From an uncultured Prevotella sp. (GTDB lineage: Bacteria; Bacteroidota; Bacteroidia; Bacteroidales; Bacteroidaceae): DNA of 33,845 bases. The DNA is taken from positions 1 through 33,845 of the forward strand of contig OMUH01000051.1 in the NCBI GenBank assembly GCA_900314195.1, written 5' to 3'. Shown in pieces: positions 26,610 through 33,845 of this stretch; within the stretch, counting starts at the first letter, position 1, and each line of letters starts with the position of its first letter. The position numbers and the translations under genes are program-made. The notes beneath the pieces were generated by a model, which saw only the letters and a list, made by a program, of their open reading frames with translations, had not been told where the DNA came from and ran no database searches.

Positions 26610-27008
26610 TTATTGCAGGTTGCCCGCTGCCGGCCGCGTTTTGCTGTCGAGGCGCATTATGCTGTTGCGCTGCACGTTGATGACGCCCTTAACTGTTTCA
26701 AGTTTTTTCATGGCATTCTCCGTGCCGGCGCCGTCGGGTAATTTAACGGCAATGGCGTTGAAGGTTTTATAGTCATATAGCAACTTGCATTTCATGTTGC
26801 TGACAGCTTTCATCAGAGCGTCCTTGCCCACTGACGCGTCATACCATATTATAAGAACGCGCGTGTCTTCAACCTGTTTGTTCTCACCGGCCGTAACGGG
26901 GCCAGGCAGCAGAATGCTCCTGCGTGACGAACATGACATGACGGTGAGTGTTATTGCTATGGCCGGCAGTATGTTTATAATGACGGCACAGGATTTAAAG
27001 ATTTTCAT
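26610..27008 (-). CDS. Small lipoprotein with an inhibitor I9/subtilisin-propeptide-like domain
   Basis: A 132-aa protein with a lipoprotein signal peptide (VMSC, lipidated Cys26). The mature part (about residues 48-122) resembles the propeptide/inhibitor I9 fold found at the N-terminus of subtilisin-type proteases. It begins with the beta strand VLIIWYDASVG, then a helix, then LLYDYKTFNAIAVKLP, a second helix (ENAMKKLETV) and the final strand GVINVQRNSIMRL. The typical prodomain pattern ends in a strand like V..V..d just after a 'lpgV'-type turn. No protease domain follows and no subtilase gene is in the window. It may be a stand-alone protease inhibitor or chaperone anchored to the envelope. 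The family call rests on pattern resemblance only. Confidence 0.6.
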   Translation of the reverse strand: MKIFKSCAVIINILPAIAITLTVMSCSSRRSILLPGPVTAGENKQVEDTRVLIIWYDASVGKDALMKAVSNMKCKLLYDYKTFNAIAVKLPDGAGTENAMKKLETVKGVINVQRNSIMRLDSKTRPAAGNLQ

Positions 27009-27106
27009 AATTCAGATGTTGTGGTAACTGTATCAACAATCGTCTGTATGCAATCTTCTCGCAAATAATGATAGTTCTCTGGTTACAAAGAATGATTACC
27101 AGGTAT

Positions 27107-29518
27107 TTACTGTTTTTTTCCGTTGACCTGACAGCTCAGCTCAAGTCCGCGCTGTTTGCAGAATTCGTCGAGCCGCTGGCGGTTAAAGGTGACGCGGCTC
27201 TTTTCCGGTGCTTTCACGTCGATGCTCATCTTTTGTCCTTTTATTTCCCATGACGCGCTGACTGGTCCGAGCGTGCATGCCGTAGTGGCCTTGACATACG
27301 TGAGTCCGTCGGGTATGCGCGGGTCAATTGTAATACTGCCGGCATGAATGTTTATACCAGCCATGTCCTTTATCAGATGGTTGTTGATATGTGCCATCAT
27401 GAAGCTGTTTCGCGTTCCGCCGCGGTCTGGCAGCCACTGCTCGGTAAGCGTGGTGTTGCCCTGTACGATGGCATATCCGTAGCCCGGTGCATCGTGGTGG
27501 TTCAGCATTGCATAGAGCAGTTGTTCCTTGTTGTTGTCGATAAGTACCTTGAAAAGATAATATGTACCTATTTCGCCTGTCGACAGTCTGTTGTGATGCT
27601 GCTTGATGTTGCTGACGAGGCTGTCGAGATAAGCCTGTTTCTGTCCGTCAGGGTAGAGTCCCATGTCAAGACATACTGCCCATGCGGCCTGGCTGGCCGG
27701 CTTGAAGCGTGCCAGGAAGGCATTCTTTATTTGTGCTGCAAGCTTCTTCATGCCTGTCAGCTCAGCCCATTTGTAGTAGTGTGCCGTAGCCATCAGCGCC
27801 GCCGGCGTATTGGCCGTTTCTCCCTGCGCTTTCCCCGGAACATAGTCATACCTGTCGCCGATGCCGTTCTCAATTATTCCGTTTACGGCCTTCGATGACA
27901 GATAGCTGACATAACGCTTCATCTGTGGCATGTAAGCGTTGATGAGAGAGTCGGAACCGTAGAAGTCTTTGTACATATACGGCAGTGCCACTATTGCTCC
28001 GCCCCATTCCGGCGATTCCTGCCATGCCGAGCCGCCGAGCATGCCGTTGCTGAAGTCAGGCGCCATGTCGGGCACGGAGCCGTCGGCATGCTGTGCGTCG
28101 GCAATGTTTATCATGGTCTGCTCAATCATGTGGCGCATGTCGAAGTTATACATCAGTCCCGGCGCGTTCAGCCACAGCCGCTCGAGCATCTGAGTCTTTC
28201 CGCTGTGCGGTGTGTCTGTGAGCAGACTTGTCCAGTTGCTGCGCACGGCATTGCCAATCACCTTATATATATTGTTGAAAAGCGGGTTGGAGCATTCGAA
28301 AGAACCGGTCATGTCAGCGCCGTTTGAAACCATGCACGACTGTATGTCTTCTATCACCGGCAGGCCGCTGGGGTTCAGTTCGTCCTTCGTGACGGCGCCC
28401 TGCACCTCAATGTATCTGAAACCGTAGTAGCTGAAGTGAGGATGGAATATCTCCCGATGTCCACTGCCGTTTTCTCTTGCCGATTCGTCAACGAACACGG
28501 AGCGTCCGTTGCCTCTTAGTATATACAGATAGGTGTGTGTGCTTCCCGTTGCCGTTTGTGAGACGTGTCCCATGTCGAGCGTTTCGCCCACTATAATCTT
28601 CACAGACTGTCCCCGCTTGCCGTTGAATGTTATCTGTGGAAAGCCGCTGACGTTCTGTCCCATGTCGAACACGTTGTTGCGCAGTTTTCTTGCCACCGGC
28701 CATGTGGCAACCACCCGGCATGGCGCTGTCAGCTGGCGGCGCAGCACCCCTTTCGGTGCCGGCTGCACCATTGCCGGATGCCACGGGCTGACAGATATGC
28801 CTGTTTCCTGGCTTGCCGTAGGCGATTCCAGCCGTGCGTCATAGTCCTCGCCGCCGAACAGACTGTTGTAGACAACAGGGCTGAACTGCACGAACCAGCT
28901 GTTGTCACTGTCGATGGTCTGCCTGGTGCCGTCGTTATATTCAATAACGAGATGGAAAATCATTGTCTCCGGCCCGAAGTGTGTGGTGAAGGGATGATAG
29001 CGGCTTCCGTTTTCATTGTAATATCCGTTTCCGAGAAGAACATATACGAGGTTTGACATGTCTTTCAGCTCGTTGCGTTTTCTCTCAGCCGTTACTGCCT
29101 GCATGCTGCTGTCTGTGCGCATCTTGTCGAGCACGTTTGTGACGCCGGCTATCAGCCCGTTTCGTTCCCGTTTGCATTTCAGATATGGCGTCATGTCGAT
29201 GGTGTTGTAGAAAACGGTCTTGTTATAGTCGCTGACGGCAGGCGACAACACATCATCGCCAATCTTGCGGTAGTTGACGTACAGCTCGTAGAAGCCGAGC
29301 CCCGATATGCAGAGTGTGGCTTTCTTTATCGGTTTCGGACAGGTGAATGATTTCCTGAGCCAGATGCTTCGGCTGTCCTGTATGCTGTGGGAACCAGCCG
29401 TGTTGCCTATCCATGCTGCCTGCCCGAACACGTTGTCGTTGTCGTCGGCTGATGGATTTCCTTTTGCGTTTGCTACGGCTGCTGATAACAATATAATAAA
29501 GGTAAGAATAGTTTTCAT
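27107..29518 (-). CDS. GH78-like (alpha-L-rhamnosidase family) protein lacking the catalytic acid
   Basis: An 803-aa exported protein. ATG 29518 is chosen because it begins the signal peptide MKTILTFIILLSAAVANA; an upstream ATG at 29551 would bury it. The order follows GH78: an N-terminal beta-sandwich (WIGNTAGS; GLGFYELYVNYRKIGDDVLSP), a second beta domain (NVFDMGQNVSGFPQI), an (alpha/alpha)6 barrel and a C-terminal beta domain. At the conserved acid site, where GH78 enzymes have D-x-x-x-R-E, this protein reads TDTPHSGK. The first Asp is kept (D435), but Arg is Ser439 and the acid Glu is Gly440. The presumed base glutamate is present (E693, TTLTEQW). It may be non-catalytic, or act on a different substrate. 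It lies 143 bp downstream of its paralogue. Confidence 0.85.
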   Translation of the reverse strand: MKTILTFIILLSAAVANAKGNPSADDNDNVFGQAAWIGNTAGSHSIQDSRSIWLRKSFTCPKPIKKATLCISGLGFYELYVNYRKIGDDVLSPAVSDYNKTVFYNTIDMTPYLKCKRERNGLIAGVTNVLDKMRTDSSMQAVTAERKRNELKDMSNLVYVLLGNGYYNENGSRYHPFTTHFGPETMIFHLVIEYNDGTRQTIDSDNSWFVQFSPVVYNSLFGGEDYDARLESPTASQETGISVSPWHPAMVQPAPKGVLRRQLTAPCRVVATWPVARKLRNNVFDMGQNVSGFPQITFNGKRGQSVKIIVGETLDMGHVSQTATGSTHTYLYILRGNGRSVFVDESARENGSGHREIFHPHFSYYGFRYIEVQGAVTKDELNPSGLPVIEDIQSCMVSNGADMTGSFECSNPLFNNIYKVIGNAVRSNWTSLLTDTPHSGKTQMLERLWLNAPGLMYNFDMRHMIEQTMINIADAQHADGSVPDMAPDFSNGMLGGSAWQESPEWGGAIVALPYMYKDFYGSDSLINAYMPQMKRYVSYLSSKAVNGIIENGIGDRYDYVPGKAQGETANTPAALMATAHYYKWAELTGMKKLAAQIKNAFLARFKPASQAAWAVCLDMGLYPDGQKQAYLDSLVSNIKQHHNRLSTGEIGTYYLFKVLIDNNKEQLLYAMLNHHDAPGYGYAIVQGNTTLTEQWLPDRGGTRNSFMMAHINNHLIKDMAGINIHAGSITIDPRIPDGLTYVKATTACTLGPVSASWEIKGQKMSIDVKAPEKSRVTFNRQRLDEFCKQRGLELSCQVNGKKQ

Positions 29519-29535
29519 TTCGGTATGTAAAAAAA

Positions 29536-29586
29536 CAGTCTGCCCGGGCAAAGTTCATTGTTGGTTGGTTTTGCGCGGGCAGACTG
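29536..29586 (-). terminator. Intergenic terminator/attenuator between the two GH78-like genes
   Basis: Inverted repeat with 17-bp arms (16 of 17 paired) at 29536-29552 and 29570-29586 and a 17-nt loop. On the minus strand it is followed by six T (29530-29535), as in an intrinsic terminator. It ends 12 bp before the start of the downstream GH78-like gene, so it could limit read-through into that gene. Confidence 0.7.
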
Positions 29587-29661
29587 AAATGATGATGTAA
29601 GTGTCTAAAAATATATGGGGATGACTGCCTTGCCGGCAGTTTCTTGTATCGATAAGCAGAG

Positions 29662-31956
29662 TTAGCGTGCTCTTACGCTCGACTGCAGTTTAAGGTTCCG
29701 CAGTGTGCATATTCTGTTCAGAACATCTGTGTTTATCGTAGTGTTGGCAGGGTCGGCAGTTACAACCTCTATGGAGAAGATGCCGTTTTGTATGCGCCAG
29801 CTCACGCTGACGTCGCCTTTCACGGTTTTCACAGAGCCTTTTGCCCACTGCATGTTTCCGAGCAGACGCGGGCAGATAGTAATCTTGCCGTTGCTGACGT
29901 GTATTCCTGCTACGTCCTGCACGAGGAAGTTGTTGATGTGTGCAAGCTGGAAGGAGTTCATCACTCCGCTTGTCTTCACATCCCACTTCTCGCCGAACGA
30001 GTTCATGCCGTTGTCTGTCTGGTTGCCGTATCCAGGAACATCATAGTGGTCGAGCATTTTATATAGCAGTGCTCCCTGGTCGTTGTCGAGCAGTGCCTGG
30101 AATAGATATGTCGTTCCCACTGTGCCTGTGGTGAAGCGGTTGAGGTGCTTGCCGATGTCGGCGACGAGTTTTTCAAGGTATCCCTGCTTCATACCGTCAG
30201 GATAAAGGCCCAGTGTCAGGCTGATGGCCAGTCCAGCCTCGCTGTCAGGTTTGAACTTCTGAATGAAAGCCTGCTTAATAGCTTTTGCCTTATCGGTCAG
30301 GCCGAGCAGAGTGGCAAAGTAATAATAGTGTGCCGTGCTGACGAGTGCCGGATCAGTGTTCTGTGAACTGCCGTCCTGCAGCGGACCGTAGTCTTGCCAG
30401 TCGCCTAGTCCGGAGGTGATGATGTTTCCCTGTGCCTTTGACTCCAGATAACTGAAATATTTCATCATCTGCGCCTTGTACTGGTTGACGAGCTTACTGT
30501 CGTTGTAGAAGGCCTTATACATATAAGGTATTGCGATGATGGCTCCTCCGAACTCCGGCGATTCTTTCAGCTGTGCCGGCATTCTGTTCAGGAACAGCGG
30601 TGCAACGTCGGCGATGCTTCCGTCAGCATTCTGTGCGTCGGCCAGCAGGCGCATTTCGTTCTCAAGTGTTTTCCTGACATCATAGTTATACATCAGTCCG
30701 GCCCCGTTGAGCCATATCTGGTGCAGCAGTGCCATCTTGTCGCGGTTCGGATTGTTCGTGAACAGGCTCTTCCAGTTGCTCTTTACAGAGTTGTCAATCA
30801 TCTTGTATGTCTGTGTGAGCAGCGGGTTGGAGCATTCAAACGAGCCAGTGCGCTTGCCTGTGTACACGTAGGCAGCCTTAAGGCTGTTTATGACCGGTAA
30901 GTTGTTGGGATTGCTTTCACCCTCCATCACAGCGCCTTCCACTTCTATGAATCTGAAGCCATAATAGCTGAATCGCGGGTGCCATGTCTCAGAGCCGTCC
31001 TTGTCGTTGGCAGAGAATTCATCCATGAAAGTAATTTTAGCTTCCGGTCCGCGCAGCTTGTATGTGTAGTAATGCGGTGCGCCGGTCTGAGTCTGGTCTA
31101 TGTGTCCGCCTGCTGTAAGACGTTCGCCCACAATCAGACGTATGGTCTGTCCGCGTTTTCCGGTGACGGTGATGAGCGGGAAGCCCGACATGTTCTGTCC
31201 CATGTCGAACACGTTGCTTGACACTGTTGTCACTACGGGCTTCGTTTCCATTATGCGCATAGGCTCCACGATTTGCCGTCTGAGCTCACCCATGGGCGAT
31301 GATACCATCTTTGCCGTTTTCCATTTGTATTCTTCAGATGTCACCGTTGAGTCAGGTGCTTCAAGAGATGCGTCGTAATCCTCACCTCCGTATATGCTTG
31401 TGTATGTGGCCGGGCTTTTTCTCTGGAACCATTTCTGTGCATCGCTGCAAATATTCTCACGCGTGCCGTCCTGATATTCTATCTCAAGTCTGAACAGCAG
31501 CATCAGCGGTCCGAAGTTGCGAATCGGCTTCTGATAGCGTCCGCCAGGCTCGTGGAAGAACGCGTTGCCCACAAGCACATAAATCATATTTGCTGCTTTC
31601 TTCAGCTGTGCGCGGTCAGTGGTCATGGCGTGCCAGTGCAGCTTTCCGGTCATGTCAATAACGTTGTAGAACACCGTTTTGTCATAATCGCTCCATGCCG
31701 GCGACAGAATGTCGCTGTTTATTTTCTCGTAATTCAAATATACTTCGTAAGCTCCCAGTCCGCTTACGTAAAGCGTAGCTTTCTTAACCGGCTTATAGCA
31801 CATGAAGCTTCGTCTGAACCATAAGCTTTGTGCTGCGGTTGCGCTGTTTGCATCGTCCGTGGCTCCAATCCATCGTGCAGAACCAAAGTCACTCTGTCCC
31901 TCGGCATACGTGCCCAGTGACAGCAGTAGAAATAAAAAGGTTATAATCTTTTTCAT
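29662..31956 (-). CDS. GH78-like (alpha-L-rhamnosidase family) protein with altered active site
   Basis: A 764-aa exported paralogue of the downstream gene, with near-identical N-terminal patterns (ARWIGATDDA; GLGAYEVYLNYEKINSDILSPAWSDYDKTVFYNVIDMT) and the same domain order. ATG 31956 begins the signal peptide MKKIITFLFLLLSLG; ATG 31968 (MNLKMKK) is an alternative, and the longer frame to 32064 is unlikely. The acid-site segment reads TNNPNRDK. The usual first Asp is Asn401, Arg405 is kept, and the catalytic Glu is replaced by Asp406. The conserved downstream Asp position is Gln. The presumed base E656 (NSFGEKWD) remains. It could have weak, altered or no activity. Family membership points to rhamnose-containing glycans such as RG-I, but the substrate is unproven. 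Confidence 0.85.
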   Translation of the reverse strand: MKKIITFLFLLLSLGTYAEGQSDFGSARWIGATDDANSATAAQSLWFRRSFMCYKPVKKATLYVSGLGAYEVYLNYEKINSDILSPAWSDYDKTVFYNVIDMTGKLHWHAMTTDRAQLKKAANMIYVLVGNAFFHEPGGRYQKPIRNFGPLMLLFRLEIEYQDGTRENICSDAQKWFQRKSPATYTSIYGGEDYDASLEAPDSTVTSEEYKWKTAKMVSSPMGELRRQIVEPMRIMETKPVVTTVSSNVFDMGQNMSGFPLITVTGKRGQTIRLIVGERLTAGGHIDQTQTGAPHYYTYKLRGPEAKITFMDEFSANDKDGSETWHPRFSYYGFRFIEVEGAVMEGESNPNNLPVINSLKAAYVYTGKRTGSFECSNPLLTQTYKMIDNSVKSNWKSLFTNNPNRDKMALLHQIWLNGAGLMYNYDVRKTLENEMRLLADAQNADGSIADVAPLFLNRMPAQLKESPEFGGAIIAIPYMYKAFYNDSKLVNQYKAQMMKYFSYLESKAQGNIITSGLGDWQDYGPLQDGSSQNTDPALVSTAHYYYFATLLGLTDKAKAIKQAFIQKFKPDSEAGLAISLTLGLYPDGMKQGYLEKLVADIGKHLNRFTTGTVGTTYLFQALLDNDQGALLYKMLDHYDVPGYGNQTDNGMNSFGEKWDVKTSGVMNSFQLAHINNFLVQDVAGIHVSNGKITICPRLLGNMQWAKGSVKTVKGDVSVSWRIQNGIFSIEVVTADPANTTINTDVLNRICTLRNLKLQSSVRAR

Positions 31957-32053
31957 TTTCAGATTCATTTTTAGATTTTCTTTTCCGGCATCATTCCTTG
32001 TTTTGCCAGAATCTGAATTATGCTTACAGTTGTTAGGTCTATTGATGTTGCAG

Positions 32054-32061
32054 CAAAGATA
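32054..32061 (-). promoter_or_regulatory. -7 promoter element upstream of the GH78-like pair
   Basis: The minus strand reads TATCTTTG, matching TAnnTTTG, about 98 bp upstream of the first GH78-like gene. No clear -33 TTTG occurs at 19-20 nt. Confidence 0.5.
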
Positions 32062-32433
32062 CAATATTTTTTTTCTTATAAAGTAAAAATATTTGATTTT
32101 TGCATTTCTTTACTGTTCAATAATCCGTTCCGTTATGTGCAGTGTATTCACAAGAGTAATTTCCTTATATGAAAACTATGCTCATGAGCATGCCCATTGT
32201 AACAATTATCTGCAACAATTATCTGCAACAATTACCCGCAACTTCTTGCGGCAACATTCGCTGAAAGCATATATTTTTCAAAGAAGCATATATAATATAT
32301 AATAATGTGTCATTTCAGCCAGCCTTGACCGACCGGCTGTTTATTCCCTGCAATTGTTCTTTGAATTTAATATTTAGTAATGTTTCTGATTTTGTTTTCC
32401 GCCGTAAAAGGCATATTATACAGCTGTCGCAGC
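32062..32433. other. Intergenic region between GH78-like and guaD genes
   Basis: About 370 bp of AT-rich DNA. The one clear structure is a 13-bp triplication (aacaattatctg-type units) starting at 32200, 32213 and 32226. A weak imperfect cagcc/ggctg hairpin near 32310-32335 lacks a U tract. The 69-aa plus-strand frame at 32093-32302 has no recognisable features and is not called. Confidence 0.6.
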
Positions 32434-32901
32434 TTAGTATTCTGTCTTATCAGCTTTTGCGGTCCACTTTTCGAATGTCTTTATAGCCTCCTCGCGCATC
32501 ATCATCTGCATCGGCTTGTGCCTGTCAGCGGGCGCAAGAGCTATTTCCTTGTAAATGAAATCATCGTCAAAGCCTATCGCAGCCGCATCCTTGCGGTCGT
32601 TGGCATAGAAAATGCGGTCAAGGTGTGCCCAGTAGATGGCGCCGAGGCACATGGGGCACGGCTCGCATGATGTATAGATGTCGCATCCGCTGAGGTCGAA
32701 AGTCTTCAGCTTGGCGGCCGCTTTCCTTATGGCGTTCACTTCTGCGTGAGCCGTCGGGTCGTTGTCGATGGTTACGCTGTTTGAACTCTCGGCGATGATT
32801 TCCGATCCTCGCGCGATGACAGCCCCAAAAGGGCCTCCGCCATTGTCGACACTTTTTGACGACAATTCAATGGCGCGTCTCATCAGTTCTTGTCTGTCCA
32901 T
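32434..32901 (-). CDS. guaD: Guanine deaminase (cytidine deaminase fold)
   Basis: Hydrolyses guanine to xanthine and ammonia in the cytoplasm (purine salvage and catabolism). It is 155 aa, the usual length for the GuaD type of the CDA superfamily. Zinc ligands are His52 with catalytic Glu54 (TAHAEVNA), and Cys82 and Cys85 (SCEPCPMCLGAIYWA). The GuaD-specific stretch DAAAIGFDDDFIYKEI and the C-terminal KTEY, equivalent to the terminal EY of Bacillus GuaD, separate it from tRNA adenosine deaminase (TadA) and cytidine deaminases. It is monocistronic with its own promoter upstream. Confidence 0.9.
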   Translation of the reverse strand: MDRQELMRRAIELSSKSVDNGGGPFGAVIARGSEIIAESSNSVTIDNDPTAHAEVNAIRKAAAKLKTFDLSGCDIYTSCEPCPMCLGAIYWAHLDRIFYANDRKDAAAIGFDDDFIYKEIALAPADRHKPMQMMMREEAIKTFEKWTAKADKTEY

Positions 32902-32990
32902 ATTTTATTTTTTGTTTTCTTGATTTGCTCTCTTCGTTACGTGCAATGCTTATACCGTGTTTTTATTGATGAACCAGCTGTTCAGTTTCG

Positions 32991-33022
32991 CAAAAATAGT
33001 AAAAATCAATTGAATAGTCAAA
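32991..33022 (-). promoter_or_regulatory. guaD promoter (Bacteroidetes consensus)
   Basis: On the minus strand, TTTG (33019-33022), 20-nt spacer, then TATTTTTG (32991-32998). This fits TTTG-N19/20-TAnnTTTG and predicts a leader of about 80 nt before the guaD ATG. Confidence 0.7.
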
Positions 33023-33845
33023 ACAAGATGCAATAATAATTTTTAAAACCGTGTTTTCTCAATTCATGTCAAGTGTTTGCTGTACCAAATATGCAAAATC
33101 TTTAATTTGTTTCATATATTTTTTTGTAGTATGCACGCTCTTGCCACGGTACACAACGAACTGAATTATATTTGGTGGTCAAACCTTCATGGCAATGTTT
33201 AAACATGCGGAAGTTGTTTTTGTGCTTTACTAATCCGGTTACAGGGAAAATGCCAGACTGTTGATTGTTTGCTGAGATATTTTAGATTTTATATTCTTTG
33301 TAAAAAATATTCCGAAGAAATTAAAGAATATTAACTAAAAAACGGCCTCAGAAAAATTTGCTTTCATTCGATAAGAATTTCTTGTACTTGTATAAAATGT
33401 GCATAAAAATATAACTTATCGTTGTTTTATATGTTTTGCACTCGTAAAGCAATGAGATAAATTTCTAAAGTATTGAGATAATTTTTTATTTCATTGCTTT
33501 ACGAGTCGTAAAACAATGCTTTATTTTTCTGATTTTATTACAGAATGTGGCGTTTTTGCGGTTTTGTTTATGTAATAAAATTACAAGTGCTTTACTGTCA
33601 GTGATTTATAAAATGCACGAGAATGCCGTTCCACACGACCAACTTCTCGTCAGTTCGTTTCTGTGCGGTTTTTGAAATTCAGTTTGTCAATATTTTTCTA
33701 ACTGTGCCGGCTTTTAATGTGCCGGCTTTTGATTTAATTTTTTGATTTAATTTAAAATGTGTAACGGAAAACAAAATATGTTGCAGTTAATCACGTTATT
33801 AAAAGTGTTAATAATTATTCTACTTTTTACATACTTCCTGCAACC
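33023..33845. other. AT-rich non-coding right end
   Basis: Over 800 bp with no supportable gene on either strand. It contains the iteron-like cluster at 33440-33523 and, near the end, a 15-bp duplication (tgtgccggctttta-type, 33703 and 33718) followed by a 13-bp duplication (ttttgatttaatt, 33727 and 33740). Its composition differs sharply from the genes to the left. It may be the upstream region of a gene beyond the window. Confidence 0.6.
33440..33523. repeat. Iteron-like cluster of taaagcaatg elements with inverted repeat
   Basis: Four copies of a taaagcaatgagata-like 15-mer lie in 84 bp. Direct copies are at 33445-33459 and 33466-33480 (two mismatches). An inverted copy is at 33487-33501 (one mismatch), and a self-complementary variant (taaaacaatgcttta) is at 33509-33523. 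The first and third form a 21-bp inverted repeat (20 of 21 paired) with arms 33440-33460 and 33486-33506 and a 25-nt loop. Confidence 0.8.

Noticed and set aside
27344-27898. 184-aa frame antisense to the GH78-like gene
   Set aside because: It has no domain, lies entirely within the GH78-like coding region and reads as a mirror of it.
32093-32302. 69-aa plus-strand frame in the GH78/guaD gap
   Set aside because: It spans the 13-bp triplication, has no ribosome site, and its composition resembles translated AT-rich intergenic DNA.
32310-32335. Terminator hairpin after guaD
   Set aside because: Only about five contiguous pairs plus mismatches, and no U tract on the relevant strand.
33440-33506. 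Invertible promoter (phase-variable switch) flanked by inverted repeats
   Set aside because: The 25-bp segment between the arms is too short for the known Bacteroidales promoter inversions, holds no promoter match, and no recombinase gene is nearby.
1-33845. tRNA or rRNA genes
   Set aside because: I noticed no cloverleaf with T-arm consensus (GGTTCGAATCC-like) or rRNA signature on either strand; a covariance-model search would settle this.

Overview
This window looks like chromosome from a member of the Bacteroidales, most likely Prevotellaceae (Prevotella/Segatella-like). The grounds are a SusC/SusD pair, Bacteroidetes-type promoters (TTTG-N19/20-TAnnTTTG) at several genes, a reg_prop/Y_Y_Y regulator, a single-chain PurL, a zinc-ribbon L32, and AT-rich intergenic DNA around GC-richer genes. 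I saw no rRNA, tRNA, CRISPR array, phage module or transposase.

Layout. 1-1365: a dispersed repeat and a membrane histidine kinase. 1366-2524: a 93/94-bp tandem repeat array and a long leader. 2525-7324: a SusC/SusD outer-membrane uptake pair. 7325-9064: a palindromic terminator and a RecD-like helicase on the minus strand. 9332-13066: purL with a clear promoter. 13229-15514: two half-size chromate transporters followed by a GH43 arabinanase. 15522-18815: a large membrane-anchored regulator on the minus strand. 19107-20402: a divergent GH53 galactanase. 20717-24465: surface-polysaccharide genes (GT14-like transferase, flippase, divergent GT4). 24670-26430: the conserved yceD-rpmF-fabH operon on the minus strand. 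26610-27008: a small lipoprotein with an I9/propeptide-like domain. 27107-31956: two tandem GH78-like proteins on the minus strand. 32434-32901: guanine deaminase on the minus strand. 32902-33845: AT-rich non-coding DNA with an iteron-like repeat cluster.

How the genes fit together. The GH43 arabinanase, the regulator and the GH53 galactanase form a compact module for the arabinan and galactan side chains of pectin (rhamnogalacturonan I). The two GH78-like proteins would suit the rhamnose-containing backbone by family membership. However, both have lost the conserved catalytic acid glutamate, so they may be non-catalytic or mechanistically different. The regulator has the sensor half of a hybrid two-component system but no kinase, HATPase or receiver domain. 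Its transmembrane helix leads through a low-complexity linker with a 21-bp minisatellite straight to an AraC DNA-binding domain. The other genes are housekeeping (purL, fabH operon, guaD) or envelope functions.

The most notable items are the GH78 pair, the kinase-less regulator, the 93/94-bp hairpin array, the stand-alone I9-like lipoprotein, and a recurring pattern of 13-15-bp tandem duplications in the intergenic regions.
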